Positions 52,135 through 60,654 of a stretch of DNA of 64,000 nt are shown one piece after another (positions within the stretch are counted from its first letter, which is position 1; each line of letters starts with the position of its first letter). Source of the stretch: Spectribacter acetivorans (GTDB lineage Bacteria; Pseudomonadota; Gammaproteobacteria; Nevskiales; Salinisphaeraceae); NCBI RefSeq assembly GCF_031846305.1, contig NZ_JAVRHY010000001.1:310001-374000 (forward strand), written 5' to 3'. The notes under the pieces are model-generated. The model made no database searches, was not told the origin of the DNA, and worked only from the letters and a program-made list of their open reading frames with translations. The position numbers and the translations under genes are program-made.

Positions 52135-52254
52135 TTCGGTTGCGATCCCCGGTGTCCCGGATGACGCGGACTTTCCCGGGTGTCCGGTAGCGGTTACATT
52201 GCCGGGAAAACGCGACGATGCACGTCACGACCACAACAACGGAGGAGAGCGAAC

Positions 52255-53022
52255 ATGGGGGATTTGCAGGGCAAGATCTGTCTGGTGACCGGCGGACTGG
52301 GCGGTATCGGCCGGGCCTGCGTGGAAAAGTTTCTTGCCGAGGGCGCCACGGTCCTGTTCACCGATCTGGACGAGGCCGCCGGCCGGGCCGCGGCCGAGGA
52401 GCTGGGCGACCGGGCGGCATTCATGGTCCAGGACGTCACTGATACCGACGCCTGGCGCGAGGTCTTCGCCACCATGCGGGAACGCTGGGAGCGGGTCGAC
52501 GTGGTGGTCAACAACGCCGGCATCGCCGAAGTGGCCAATATCGAGGATGTCAGCCCGGCGTCATGGCGGCGGACGCTGGCGGTAAACCTGGACGGGGTGT
52601 TCCACGGCACCCAGCAGGGTATTGCGGCAATGAAGGCTGGCGGTGGCGGGTCGATCGTGAACATCGCCTCGATCGAGGGCTTCATCGGCGAGCCGATCGT
52701 GCCGGCCTACAACGCCAGCAAGGGCGGGGTGCGGATCTTCTCGAAATCGGCGGCCAACCACTGCGCCCGGTCCGGCTACAACATCCGCATCAATTGCGTC
52801 TGCCCGGGGTTCGTGGGCACCGAGATGGTGTCCGGCGCCATGGCCGCCCTGCCGCCCGATCAGGCGGCCGATTTCGAGACCGCCCTGATGCAGCGGGTAC
52901 CGATGGGCCGCCTGGGCGAGCCTGCGGAAGTGGCCAACGCGGTGGCGTTCCTGGCCAGCGACGAGGCCAGTTTCATCACCGGCGCCGATCTCTGCGTGGA
53001 CGGCGGGCATACCGCAAGCTGA
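52255..53022 (+). CDS. short-chain dehydrogenase/reductase
   Basis: A 255-residue classical SDR. The NAD(P) loop TGGLGGIG, NNAG and the Ser-Tyr-Lys triad (S in NIASIEG, YNASK) are present, and the Asp at the end of beta-2 (FTDLD) suggests NAD(H) preference. The C-terminus has the GADLCVDGGHTAS ending of many 3-hydroxyacyl-CoA dehydrogenase-type enzymes. GGAGGAGAG precedes the ATG. With the acyl-CoA dehydrogenase and crotonase around it, a role in beta-oxidation of an unusual acyl chain is plausible. Confidence 0.92.
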   Translation: MGDLQGKICLVTGGLGGIGRACVEKFLAEGATVLFTDLDEAAGRAAAEELGDRAAFMVQDVTDTDAWREVFATMRERWERVDVVVNNAGIAEVANIEDVSPASWRRTLAVNLDGVFHGTQQGIAAMKAGGGGSIVNIASIEGFIGEPIVPAYNASKGGVRIFSKSAANHCARSGYNIRINCVCPGFVGTEMVSGAMAALPPDQAADFETALMQRVPMGRLGEPAEVANAVAFLASDEASFITGADLCVDGGHTAS

Positions 53023-53054
53023 GCCCCTAGGCGGGCCGCGTCGTCCGTCAGTGC

Positions 53055-53861
53055 TCAGATATCGGTGAAATCGCCGCTGCGGCCCTTGCCGTCGGCGAAG
53101 CGCCCGGCGCCGGTCACGCCCTCGCCGGACAGGCAGGCCTGGCCGTTGTACCACTCGCGCTGCTGGGCCTCCCGCACGCTCAGGCCGTGCTGCATGTATA
53201 CCGAGCGCCGGTCGGCGTTCATGCAGGCCTGGGGGAAGCGGGCGATGTCGGCGGCCATGGCCTCGGCGTGTTCGCGGGCGCTGCCGGACGGCACGATCGA
53301 TTCGCAGGCGCCAATGCGCAGGGCCTCCTCGGCGCCGACCTTGCGGCCGGTCAGGATGATCTCCATTGCTCGGCCCTGGCCCACCAGCCGTGGCAACCGT
53401 ACCGTGCCGCCGTCGATCAGCGGAATGCCCCAGCGCCGGCAGTAGACGCCGAAATAGGCGTCTTCGGCCATCACGCGGATGTCGCACCAGATGGCCAGTT
53501 CGAAGCCTCCGGCCACCGCCGGGCCCTCGACCGCCGCGATTACCGGCTTGGACAGATCCAACCGGGTGGGGCCCAGCGGTCCGCGCGGCACCGGGGCGTT
53601 GTCGTCGAACGGGTAATCCAGTTCCGGCAGTGGGCGGTTGCTTTCGCCCAGGCTACTGACGTACTTGAGATCCCAGCCGGAGCAGAAGGCCCCGCCCTCG
53701 CCCCAGAGCACCGCCACCCGAGCCTCCGGATCGGCGTCGAACTCATTGAACGCCGCAACCAGCGCGTCGGCGCTGGCCGGGTCCATGGCGTTGCGGGCCT
53801 CATCGTAACGGCTGTGGATGATGGTCCAGATGTGGCCCTGCTTTTCTGTGCGAACGGTCAT
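53055..53861 (-). CDS. enoyl-CoA hydratase/isomerase (crotonase) family
   Basis: A 268-residue crotonase-fold enzyme. The oxyanion-hole strand is AFCSGWDLKYVSS; AAVEGPAVAGGFELAIWCDIRV is the conserved core with the position of one catalytic Glu. The second catalytic acid around RWGIPLIDGGTVRLPRLVG reads Asp-Gly-Gly rather than the common Glu, so hydratase activity is not certain. It converges on the SDR gene, with a 32-bp gap. Confidence 0.9.
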   Translation of the reverse strand: MTVRTEKQGHIWTIIHSRYDEARNAMDPASADALVAAFNEFDADPEARVAVLWGEGGAFCSGWDLKYVSSLGESNRPLPELDYPFDDNAPVPRGPLGPTRLDLSKPVIAAVEGPAVAGGFELAIWCDIRVMAEDAYFGVYCRRWGIPLIDGGTVRLPRLVGQGRAMEIILTGRKVGAEEALRIGACESIVPSGSAREHAEAMAADIARFPQACMNADRRSVYMQHGLSVREAQQREWYNGQACLSGEGVTGAGRFADGKGRSGDFTDI

Positions 53862-53968
53862 GCGTGGCTCCCGATGGGTGGCAGGCCGGCAACCTTAGCA
53901 ATTGGTCATCGCCTGCGCGCCACCCGGCGGCTCGACCTGCATCAGCACGACAGACAGAGCCGAAAGAC

Positions 53969-54367
53969 TTACTGGCTGCCAAGAAAGTCGGCTGGGGTCC
54001 GGATGGGGATGCCGCGGAAACTGTCGAGGTCGAGCAGGTCGCGGTCGCCGCTGACGATGACATCCGCATGCGCCGCCAGCGCGGTTTCCAGCACCCGGTT
54101 ATCCGCCGGATCCTGCGTGATGACCTGCAAAGCTTCGGAGGGAGCAACGAATTCGAATGATGTGCTGAACACCCGCAGCATCTGCGCGACTTCCGTCGTG
54201 GTCAGCCCGAACTTCGGGCGACGCAGGACCGCGTCCAGTTCCCGGAACATCGGGGTGCTGGTGTAATTCACCAGCCGGTCACTGGCAATCAGTCGCAGAA
54301 CCCGGTTGGGCGGACCGCCGAACAGCAGACCCGAGACGATGACGTTGGTGTCGCAGACAACTCTCAA
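53969..54367 (-). CDS. PIN-domain toxin
   Basis: A 132-residue PIN ribonuclease of the toxin-antitoxin type. Conserved acidic residues are in VVCDTNVIVSGLLF (Asp6), MFRELDAVL (Glu), DPADNRVLE and SGDRDLLDL. Its ATG overlaps the antitoxin stop by four bases. Toxicity by cutting RNA is family knowledge; the RNA target is unknown. Confidence 0.9.
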   Translation of the reverse strand: MRVVCDTNVIVSGLLFGGPPNRVLRLIASDRLVNYTSTPMFRELDAVLRRPKFGLTTTEVAQMLRVFSTSFEFVAPSEALQVITQDPADNRVLETALAAHADVIVSGDRDLLDLDSFRGIPIRTPADFLGSQ

Positions 54368-54594
54368 GCCTGCCGCACGGCATCGATTTCGCGTTGTATA
54401 TCCGCTTCGGTCAGCCCCTGTTCGTCCGTGGCGCGTTGCCCGATATCGAACAGGGCGTCCCAGCGGCGCTGACGCTCGATGTAGCTGCGGGCCGCTTCCC
54501 GCAACAACTCCGACCGCGAGCGGTGCTCGCGCCGTGCCACCTCGTCAATGGCGGTCAGCAGTTGATCCTGAAACGAGATGTTGACGGTGGTCAT
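54364..54594 (-). CDS. ribbon-helix-helix antitoxin (CopG-like)
   Basis: A 76-residue antitoxin: N-terminal ribbon-helix-helix (VNISFQDQLLTAIDEVAR then SRSELLREAARSYIE), and a C-terminal tail (TEADIQREIDAVRQA) that would block the PIN active site. It precedes and overlaps the toxin and is preceded by an operator palindrome over its promoter. Confidence 0.88.
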   Translation of the reverse strand: MTTVNISFQDQLLTAIDEVARREHRSRSELLREAARSYIERQRRWDALFDIGQRATDEQGLTEADIQREIDAVRQA

Positions 54595-54613
54595 GGTGAC
54601 GGCGCTCGTGAAT

Positions 54614-54650
54614 ATACAAGCATTGTATGTGCGCGCCGTCTACCCCGCAA
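54614..54650 (-). promoter_or_regulatory. promoter with overlapping operator for the RHH-PIN pair
   Basis: Minus-strand -35 TTGCGG (54645-54650), 17-bp spacer, -10 TACAAT (54622-54627). The palindrome ATACAA-TGC-TTGTAT (54614-54628) covers the -10, so antitoxin binding would give conditional self-repression. Confidence 0.72.
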
Positions 54651-54691
54651 CCGGGATTTCCGGCCGCGGCGCGGATTGGGCACCCAGGCAC

Positions 54692-56620
54692 TCAGGCCGC
54701 GGCACCGTCCCGGTTGCCGCCATCGCCGGACAGGCTCAGCAGCATCTGATTCATCCGCCGAACGAAGGTGGCGGGATCGTCCAGTTCGCCGCCTTCGGCC
54801 AGCACCGCCTGCTCGTGCAGCAGGTGGGCCCATTCGCCGAAACGGTCATCGTCGGTTTCGCCGTCCATGCGCTTGACCAGCGGGTGAGTGGGGTTGACCT
54901 CCAGGTGGGCCTTGCTGCCCATGGGAATGGACTGGCCGGCCTCCTTGAGGATGCGCTCCAGATGCGCGGACAGCCCGGCCTCGTCGGCCACCAGACAGGC
55001 CGGGGAATCGGTCAGGCGGTGGGTGACGCGGACTTCACCGACGGTCTCGCCCAGGGCGGTCTTGAGTCGCTCCAGCAAATCCTTGGATTCGTTCTCCAGC
55101 TTTTTCTGTTCGGCCTTTTCCTCGTCGGTTTCGGCCTCGCCCAGGTCCAGCGCACCCTTGGCCACGGACTGGAATGCCTTGCCCTCGAATTCGGTGAGGT
55201 GGGCCATGACCCACTCGTCCACGCGGTCGGTGAGCAGCAGCACCTCGATGCCCTTCTTGCGGAACACTTCCAGATGCGGGCTGTTCTTCGCAGCGGCCAG
55301 CGATTCCGCGGTGTGGTAGTAGATTTTCTCCTGCCCCGGCTGCATGCGGGCCACGTAGTCGGACAGCGATACCTTCTGGGCCGGATCGTCATCGTGGGTG
55401 GAACTGGCCCGGATCAGTTTCGCAATGATCTCGCGGTTGTCGCCGTCCTCGACCACGCCTTCCTTGAGCACCGGGCCGAATTCGGACCAGAATGCGGCGT
55501 AGTCTTCGGGGCGCTTCTCGGCCATGTCCTCAAGCAGGCCCAGCAGCTTCTTCACCGAGCCGGCGCGGATGCGGTCGATCACCCGGTTGGACTGCAGCAG
55601 CTCGCGGGATACGTTCAGGGGCAGATCGTTGGAATCGATGATGCCGCGCACGAAGCGCAGGTAGCGGGGCATGAGCTGCTCGGCGTCGTCCATGATGAAC
55701 ACCCGCTGCACGTACAGCTTCACGCCGTGGCTCTGGCGCTGCGGGTCGAACATGTCGAACGGCGCGCGCTTCGGGATGTACAGCAGTGACGTGTATTCCT
55801 GGCTGCCCTCCACCTTGTTGTGGGTCCAGGTCAACGGGTCGTCGAAATCGTGGCCCACGTGCTTGTAGAAGGCCTTGTACTCGTCCTCGTCGATGTCGGA
55901 CTTCGGCCGGGCCCACAGCGGGGCGCCGCGGTTAACCTGTTCCCAGTCGCCCGCCTTCTCGTCGTCGGCGTCGCCCTCGGTCCGCATCTTGATGGGGAAG
56001 GCGATGTGGTCGGAATAGCGTTCGATCAGGTGGCGCAGCCGCACGGGCTCAAGGAACTCGTCCTCGCCCTCGCGCAGGTGCAGCGTCACTTCGGTGCCGC
56101 GGCCGGGCCTGGCCACCTCTTCGAGGGTGTATTCGCCACCGCCGTCGGATTCCCAGCGGATGCCGGTTTGCTCGCCGGCCTTGCGGGTGGTGACCGTGAC
56201 CCGGTCGGCGACGATGAACGACGAGTAGAAACCCACGCCGAACTGGCCGATCAGGTGCGCGTCCTTTTTCTGATCGCCTGACAGCGAATCCAGGAACGCC
56301 CGGGTGCCGGACTTGGCGATGGTGCCGATGCGGTCGATCACCTCGTCCCGGTTCATGCCGATGCCGTTGTCGGTGATGGAGATCGTGCGGTTGTCCGCAT
56401 CCACCTCGATCCAGATCGCCAGATCCGGGTCCTTTTCGAACAGCGAATCGTCGGCCACCGCCTGGAAGCGCAGCGTATCCAGCGCGTCGGAGGCGTTGGA
56501 TACCAGCTCGCGCAGGAATACCTCCTTGTTGGAATACATGGAGTGGATCATCAGCTGCAGCAGCTGCTTGACCTCGGCCTGGAAGCCGTGCGTTTCGCGG
56601 TTGGCGGTGTTGTCGCTCAT
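54692..56620 (-). CDS. htpG: molecular chaperone HtpG (Hsp90)
   Basis: A 642-residue Hsp90 ATPase. The GHKL N-terminal domain shows FLRELVSNASDALDTLRF, ITDNGIGMNRDEVI and HLIGQFGVGFYSSFIVAD; the middle domain has YIPKRAPFDMF, LPLNVSRELLQSN; the C-terminal dimerisation domain ends in the Asp-rich tail typical of bacterial HtpG. AAGGA lies 8 bases before the ATG. No heat-shock sigma32 promoter could be assigned by eye. Confidence 0.97.
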   Translation of the reverse strand: MSDNTANRETHGFQAEVKQLLQLMIHSMYSNKEVFLRELVSNASDALDTLRFQAVADDSLFEKDPDLAIWIEVDADNRTISITDNGIGMNRDEVIDRIGTIAKSGTRAFLDSLSGDQKKDAHLIGQFGVGFYSSFIVADRVTVTTRKAGEQTGIRWESDGGGEYTLEEVARPGRGTEVTLHLREGEDEFLEPVRLRHLIERYSDHIAFPIKMRTEGDADDEKAGDWEQVNRGAPLWARPKSDIDEDEYKAFYKHVGHDFDDPLTWTHNKVEGSQEYTSLLYIPKRAPFDMFDPQRQSHGVKLYVQRVFIMDDAEQLMPRYLRFVRGIIDSNDLPLNVSRELLQSNRVIDRIRAGSVKKLLGLLEDMAEKRPEDYAAFWSEFGPVLKEGVVEDGDNREIIAKLIRASSTHDDDPAQKVSLSDYVARMQPGQEKIYYHTAESLAAAKNSPHLEVFRKKGIEVLLLTDRVDEWVMAHLTEFEGKAFQSVAKGALDLGEAETDEEKAEQKKLENESKDLLERLKTALGETVGEVRVTHRLTDSPACLVADEAGLSAHLERILKEAGQSIPMGSKAHLEVNPTHPLVKRMDGETDDDRFGEWAHLLHEQAVLAEGGELDDPATFVRRMNQMLLSLSGDGGNRDGAAA

Positions 56621-56700
56621 CGTCGTGAAGTCCTTGCGGTTCGCCCAATCGATCCCGGCGAGATAGGGTCGGTACGGCGTTTTTCAAGCGGAGACGCGAC

Positions 56701-57087
56701 TTGCGTATCGAATCGGTGAATGCCGTGACGCTGTTCGTGGCGGAGATGGGAGCCGCCTGCGCGTTCTACGAGGCACTGGGTTTCGTATTGAAATTCGGCG
56801 GCCCCGACGCGCGGTTTACCAGCTACCACGCCGGTGACAGCTTCCTGAATCTGGCCGTCGCCCCGGCCCCGGAGACCGGCTGGGGCCGGGCGATATTCCA
56901 TGTGGACGATGTGGATGCCGTATACGCGACGGCCCTGGCGGTCGGGCTCGAGCCCGCCTTTCCGCCGTGCGATGCGCACTGGGGCGAGCGCTATTTCCAC
57001 ATCCGCGACCCGGACGGACACGAGCTGTCCTTCGCCCGGCCGTTGTCCGGCGCTGGTGTCGTTCCCGATACCGGGCCGCTGCGATAG
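56701..57087 (+). CDS. glyoxalase/VOC-fold protein
   Basis: A 128-residue vicinal-oxygen-chelate protein with the two beta-alpha-beta-beta-beta repeats (VTLFVAEMGAACAFYEALGF and ATALAVGLEPAF ... HIRDPDGHELSFARP). Possible metal ligands are His/Glu in IFHVDD and DGHELSF. The substrate cannot be told. The start is TTG 56701 with GGAG six bases upstream; htpG is divergent. Confidence 0.85.
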   Translation: MRIESVNAVTLFVAEMGAACAFYEALGFVLKFGGPDARFTSYHAGDSFLNLAVAPAPETGWGRAIFHVDDVDAVYATALAVGLEPAFPPCDAHWGERYFHIRDPDGHELSFARPLSGAGVVPDTGPLR

Positions 57088-57141
57088 AATGGGTCGCTTG
57101 CGGGTCAGGTGGACCCGGAACAAGACGACGAGGACGCCGAC

Positions 57142-58086
57142 ATGGGTATCTGGTTGCTCACCGCCTTTGTACTGTGCGCGGTTTACGTGCAGATGCGTGG
57201 CCGGGTCCGGCACGCGGGGCTTGGCCGGAAGATTTCCGACCACGCCAATCTGTTCGCGCCGATCAACTGTCTGTTCTACTGGACCTCGGCAGTGCGCAGC
57301 GATCCCTATGCGGCCGTAGACCAGTTCCCCGAGTTGCGGACACTTCAGGAAAACTGGGAAACCATCCGCGACGAAGCCCTGGCGCTCAACGACAGTGCCC
57401 GCATCGCCGCCTCCGACCGGCTCGATGACATCGGCTTCAATTCCTTTTTTCGCTCCGGCTGGAAGCGCTTCTATCTCAAGTGGTACGGGGCCAGTCTGAA
57501 ATCGGCCGAGCAGCTGTGTCCGCGGACCGTGGCGCTGGTCAACCAGTGCAAGTCGGTCAAGGGGGCCATGTTTGCCATGCTGCCCCCGGGTGGCCGGCTG
57601 GTAAAGCATCGCGACCCCTACGCGGGCTCGCTGCGCTATCACCTGGGGCTGGCCACCCCCAATTCGCCCGACTGTTACATCTGCGTCGACGGCCAGAAAT
57701 ACCACTGGCGGGACGGCGAGGCAGTGATGTTCGACGAAACCTTCATCCACTACGCCGCCAACGAAAGCGACAGCAATCGCATCATTCTGTTTCTGGACGT
57801 GCGCCGGCCGGTCCGCCTGTTCCTGGTGGACTGGTTCAATACGCTGTTCTCGCGTCTGGTGGTGTCGGGTACCGCGAGCAAGAACACCGAGGCCGACAAG
57901 GTCGGCTTCATCAACAAGGGGTTCTACTACCTCTACCAGTTGCGCACGCTGGCCAAGCAAGTGAAGGCCTGGAACCGGCCGGTCTACTACGCGCTCAAGT
58001 ACCTGCTGTACGGCGGACTGGTCTACTGGCTGTTCCTGCGCGGCTCGCTCGAGTGGTTAGCCGGGGTGGTCGGCGTATCGGGCTGA
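57142..58086 (+). CDS. lpxO: LpxO-like aspartyl/asparaginyl beta-hydroxylase family dioxygenase
   Basis: A 314-residue Fe(II)/2-oxoglutarate dioxygenase of the aspartyl/asparaginyl hydroxylase family. The iron ligands sit in LVKHRDPYAG and FIHYAANES. Hydrophobic segments at the N-terminus (GIWLLTAFVLCAVYV) and C-terminus (LKYLLYGGLVYWLFL) anchor it to the membrane, as for LpxO, which 2-hydroxylates a lipid A acyl chain. Start ATG 57142 with GAGGA upstream. Confidence 0.88.
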   Translation: MGIWLLTAFVLCAVYVQMRGRVRHAGLGRKISDHANLFAPINCLFYWTSAVRSDPYAAVDQFPELRTLQENWETIRDEALALNDSARIAASDRLDDIGFNSFFRSGWKRFYLKWYGASLKSAEQLCPRTVALVNQCKSVKGAMFAMLPPGGRLVKHRDPYAGSLRYHLGLATPNSPDCYICVDGQKYHWRDGEAVMFDETFIHYAANESDSNRIILFLDVRRPVRLFLVDWFNTLFSRLVVSGTASKNTEADKVGFINKGFYYLYQLRTLAKQVKAWNRPVYYALKYLLYGGLVYWLFLRGSLEWLAGVVGVSG

Positions 58087-58286
58087 GTCGCCGGCTCGAG
58101 CGCGGCCGACACGACGGGCCCGCAAGCAGCACGATTCCCGCGCGGCCGTAAGGCCGGCGCGGGTCGCAACCACGGCGATCATCTCCCCCGTCTGATGTTG
58201 GTCGGCAGCCTGATGCCCGGCCGCCCGCCGTTCCGTTCTCGGATTCCCGGCCGACGATCTCGATTCGTGTCGTTGCACGGCAGCAC

Positions 58287-58335
58287 TGGAAACTCCCGAG
58301 CGCGTTCCGTAGAATGAATGCGAATGACTTGCATT
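58287..58335 (+). promoter_or_regulatory. receptor promoter with Fur-box-like sequence
   Basis: -35 TGGAAA (58287-58292), 17-bp spacer, -10 TAGAAT (58310-58315); a 19-bp imperfect palindrome, AATGC-N9-GCATT (58317-58335), covers the predicted start, the place where Fur normally blocks iron-uptake genes. The rest of the gap from 58087 holds nothing else recognisable. Confidence 0.6.
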
Positions 58336-58364
58336 AATAACCAGCAATGACTGAGGGAGAGCTC

Positions 58365-60557
58365 ATGACACATCGATATCGGGGAATGGCGGCGGTCGCC
58401 GGCCTGGCCATGGGTCTGGCGCTGCTGGCGCCGGGCCTGGCCGCAGCCCAGCAGGAATCCGGCAACGGGGCCACGGAACTCGGGCCGATCAGCGTCCAGG
58501 CACAGGGTGAATCGGCCACCGGCCCGGTGGATGGCTACAAGGCCGAGCGTTCCACCACCGCCACCAAGACCGACATCCCGCTGATCGAGTCGCCGCAGTC
58601 GGTGTCGGTGATCTCGCGCGAACAGCTGGAGGATCGCCAGGCCGACAATCTGGCGGAAGCCGTGGCCTATACCCCCGGGATCTACGTGCAGAACCGCGCG
58701 GCGCAGCGGGTGATCGATTCGTTCTCCATCGACATCCGCGGCTTCTCCGCCCAGAACGCGACCTACCGCGACGGCACCCAGATCCAGGCGGGTCTGGTGT
58801 ACGACTCGCCGCTGGAAACCTACGCCTTCGATCGCATCGAGATCCTGCGTGGCCCGGCGTCGATCCTCTACGGCCAGGCCCAGCCCGGCGGCATCATCAA
58901 TCTGGTGACCAAGAAGCCGACTGTCCAGCCACTGCGAGAGATCGGTCTGGAGATCGGCGGCGACGGCCACAAGCAGGCCACCGTGGACATCAGCGACCGC
59001 ATCGATGAAAACGGCGACTGGCGCTACCGAGTGACCGGTCTGGTGCAGCGGGCCGATACCTTCATCGATTTCGTCAACGACGACAGCACCTACATAGCAC
59101 CCAGCCTGACCTGGCAGCCCACGGATGCGACGTCGCTGACGCTGCTGACGCACTACCAGTCCTACGAGACCCGCTATCCCTGGACCGCGTTTCCACGCCA
59201 GGGCACGGCGGACCCGGGCCAGTTCGGCCAGGTGCCCGACAACCGCTACATCGGCGAGCCCGAGTTCGACCGCTACGATTCGCAGGAATGGGCCGCCGGT
59301 TATCTGTTCGAGCACGAGTTCAGCGACGTGCTGACCTTTCGCCAGAACCTGCGCTACCGGGAGATCGAGTACGACGTACTCGACACCTTCCGCAACTATT
59401 TCGGGCCCTACATCGACGATGATCTGCGCACGCTGGTCGACCGCGGCCAGCGCATCCGCTACGACGAGGGTGACACCCTGACGGTGGACAACCGCCTGAT
59501 TGGCAAGCTGCGTTTCGGGGCGGTTCAGCACACGGTACTGGCCGGCATCGACTACAAGACCCTGACGCTGGATACGCAGACCAGCGGCTTCGTTCCCATC
59601 AACGGGCCTGCCAGCGACCTCGACCTGTTCAACCCGGTGTACGGCCGCGACTTCGTGCCGCCCAGCCTCAATCCGCCCACGTCCACCGACGCCGACCAGA
59701 TCGGCCTGTACCTGCAGGATCACATCAAGTTCAACGACCGCTGGGTGGTGTCGCTGGGCGGGCGCCAGGACTGGGTGGAAGAAGAAACTACCGGCCAGCC
59801 GACTGAGGATCAGGACGAACTGTCGCTGCGCGCGGGCGTGGTCTACCTGGCCGGCGGTGGCTGGGCGCCCTACGCCAGCTACTCGGAATCCTTCACCCCG
59901 AATTATGGCGAGAATCAGTTCACCGGCGAGGCTTATGACCCGCAGGTGGGCGAACAGCTCGAGGCCGGGCTGCGCTATCGGCCGCCCGGCAGCGGCCTGT
60001 CCGCCACCGTGGCCGTATTCGATATCACCCGCGAGAACGAGGTGGTGCAGAATCCCGCCAACCCGGGCAACCCCATGGATCAGGTGCAGATCGGTGAAAC
60101 CGAGTCCACCGGGGCCGAGCTGGAAGTGATCGCCGACCTCACGGCAAACCTGCAGGTCATTGCCGGCTACACCTGGCAGCAGGTGGAAGTGGGCGAGGCC
60201 GGCGGTGCTCAGGCCACCAACGGCAAGCGGCTTGCCAACAAGCCGGAGCACCTGGCCAACCTCTGGCTGGACTACACACTCTATACGGGCCCGCTGGCCG
60301 GTCTCGGGCTGGGTGCCGGGGTGCGTTACACCGGTTCGTCGTTTGCCGACGGCGCCAATGCCGTCCGGTTCCCTTCGGCCACGCTGGTGGACGCCGCCGT
60401 ACGCTATGACCTGGCCGGCAACGTGGGTTTGCAGCTGGCCGCCAACAATCTGTTCGACGAACAGCCCATTTATTGCGCGGGCACGGCCCCGACTTCGACT
60501 TGTGATTACGGCGTCCCGCGCCAGGTGGTCGGCAGCCTGACTTACCGCTGGCAGTAA
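58365..60557 (+). CDS. TonB-dependent siderophore receptor 1
   Basis: A 730-residue outer-membrane receptor. A signal peptide (ends GLAAAQQ) is followed by the plug domain (IESPQSVSVISREQLEDR, IDIRGFSAQNATYRDG, IEILRGPASILYGQAQPGGIINLVTKKP), then a 22-strand-type barrel ending YRWQ. The pattern is TIGR01783 (ferrichrome/ferrioxamine-like). The start ATG 58365 has GGGAGAG upstream; an earlier in-frame ATG 18 bases before lacks it. It probably shares its transcript with receptor 2. Confidence 0.93.
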   Translation: MTHRYRGMAAVAGLAMGLALLAPGLAAAQQESGNGATELGPISVQAQGESATGPVDGYKAERSTTATKTDIPLIESPQSVSVISREQLEDRQADNLAEAVAYTPGIYVQNRAAQRVIDSFSIDIRGFSAQNATYRDGTQIQAGLVYDSPLETYAFDRIEILRGPASILYGQAQPGGIINLVTKKPTVQPLREIGLEIGGDGHKQATVDISDRIDENGDWRYRVTGLVQRADTFIDFVNDDSTYIAPSLTWQPTDATSLTLLTHYQSYETRYPWTAFPRQGTADPGQFGQVPDNRYIGEPEFDRYDSQEWAAGYLFEHEFSDVLTFRQNLRYREIEYDVLDTFRNYFGPYIDDDLRTLVDRGQRIRYDEGDTLTVDNRLIGKLRFGAVQHTVLAGIDYKTLTLDTQTSGFVPINGPASDLDLFNPVYGRDFVPPSLNPPTSTDADQIGLYLQDHIKFNDRWVVSLGGRQDWVEEETTGQPTEDQDELSLRAGVVYLAGGGWAPYASYSESFTPNYGENQFTGEAYDPQVGEQLEAGLRYRPPGSGLSATVAVFDITRENEVVQNPANPGNPMDQVQIGETESTGAELEVIADLTANLQVIAGYTWQQVEVGEAGGAQATNGKRLANKPEHLANLWLDYTLYTGPLAGLGLGAGVRYTGSSFADGANAVRFPSATLVDAAVRYDLAGNVGLQLAANNLFDEQPIYCAGTAPTSTCDYGVPRQVVGSLTYRWQ

Positions 60558-60572
60558 GTAGCCGGCGGCCTC

Positions 60573-60600
60573 CGGGGCGCGGCAATGGCGCCGCGCCCCG
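60573..60600. other. hairpin between the two receptor genes
   Basis: An 11-bp perfect GC-rich stem (60573-60583 with 60590-60600) with a 6-base loop and no T tract. It may lower read-through or stabilise the upstream mRNA. Confidence 0.5.
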
Positions 60601-60654
60601 CATTCCCGGCCTGCCGGCTCGCGGCGGGCCGAAAAACAATGGAAGGGAAAGACG

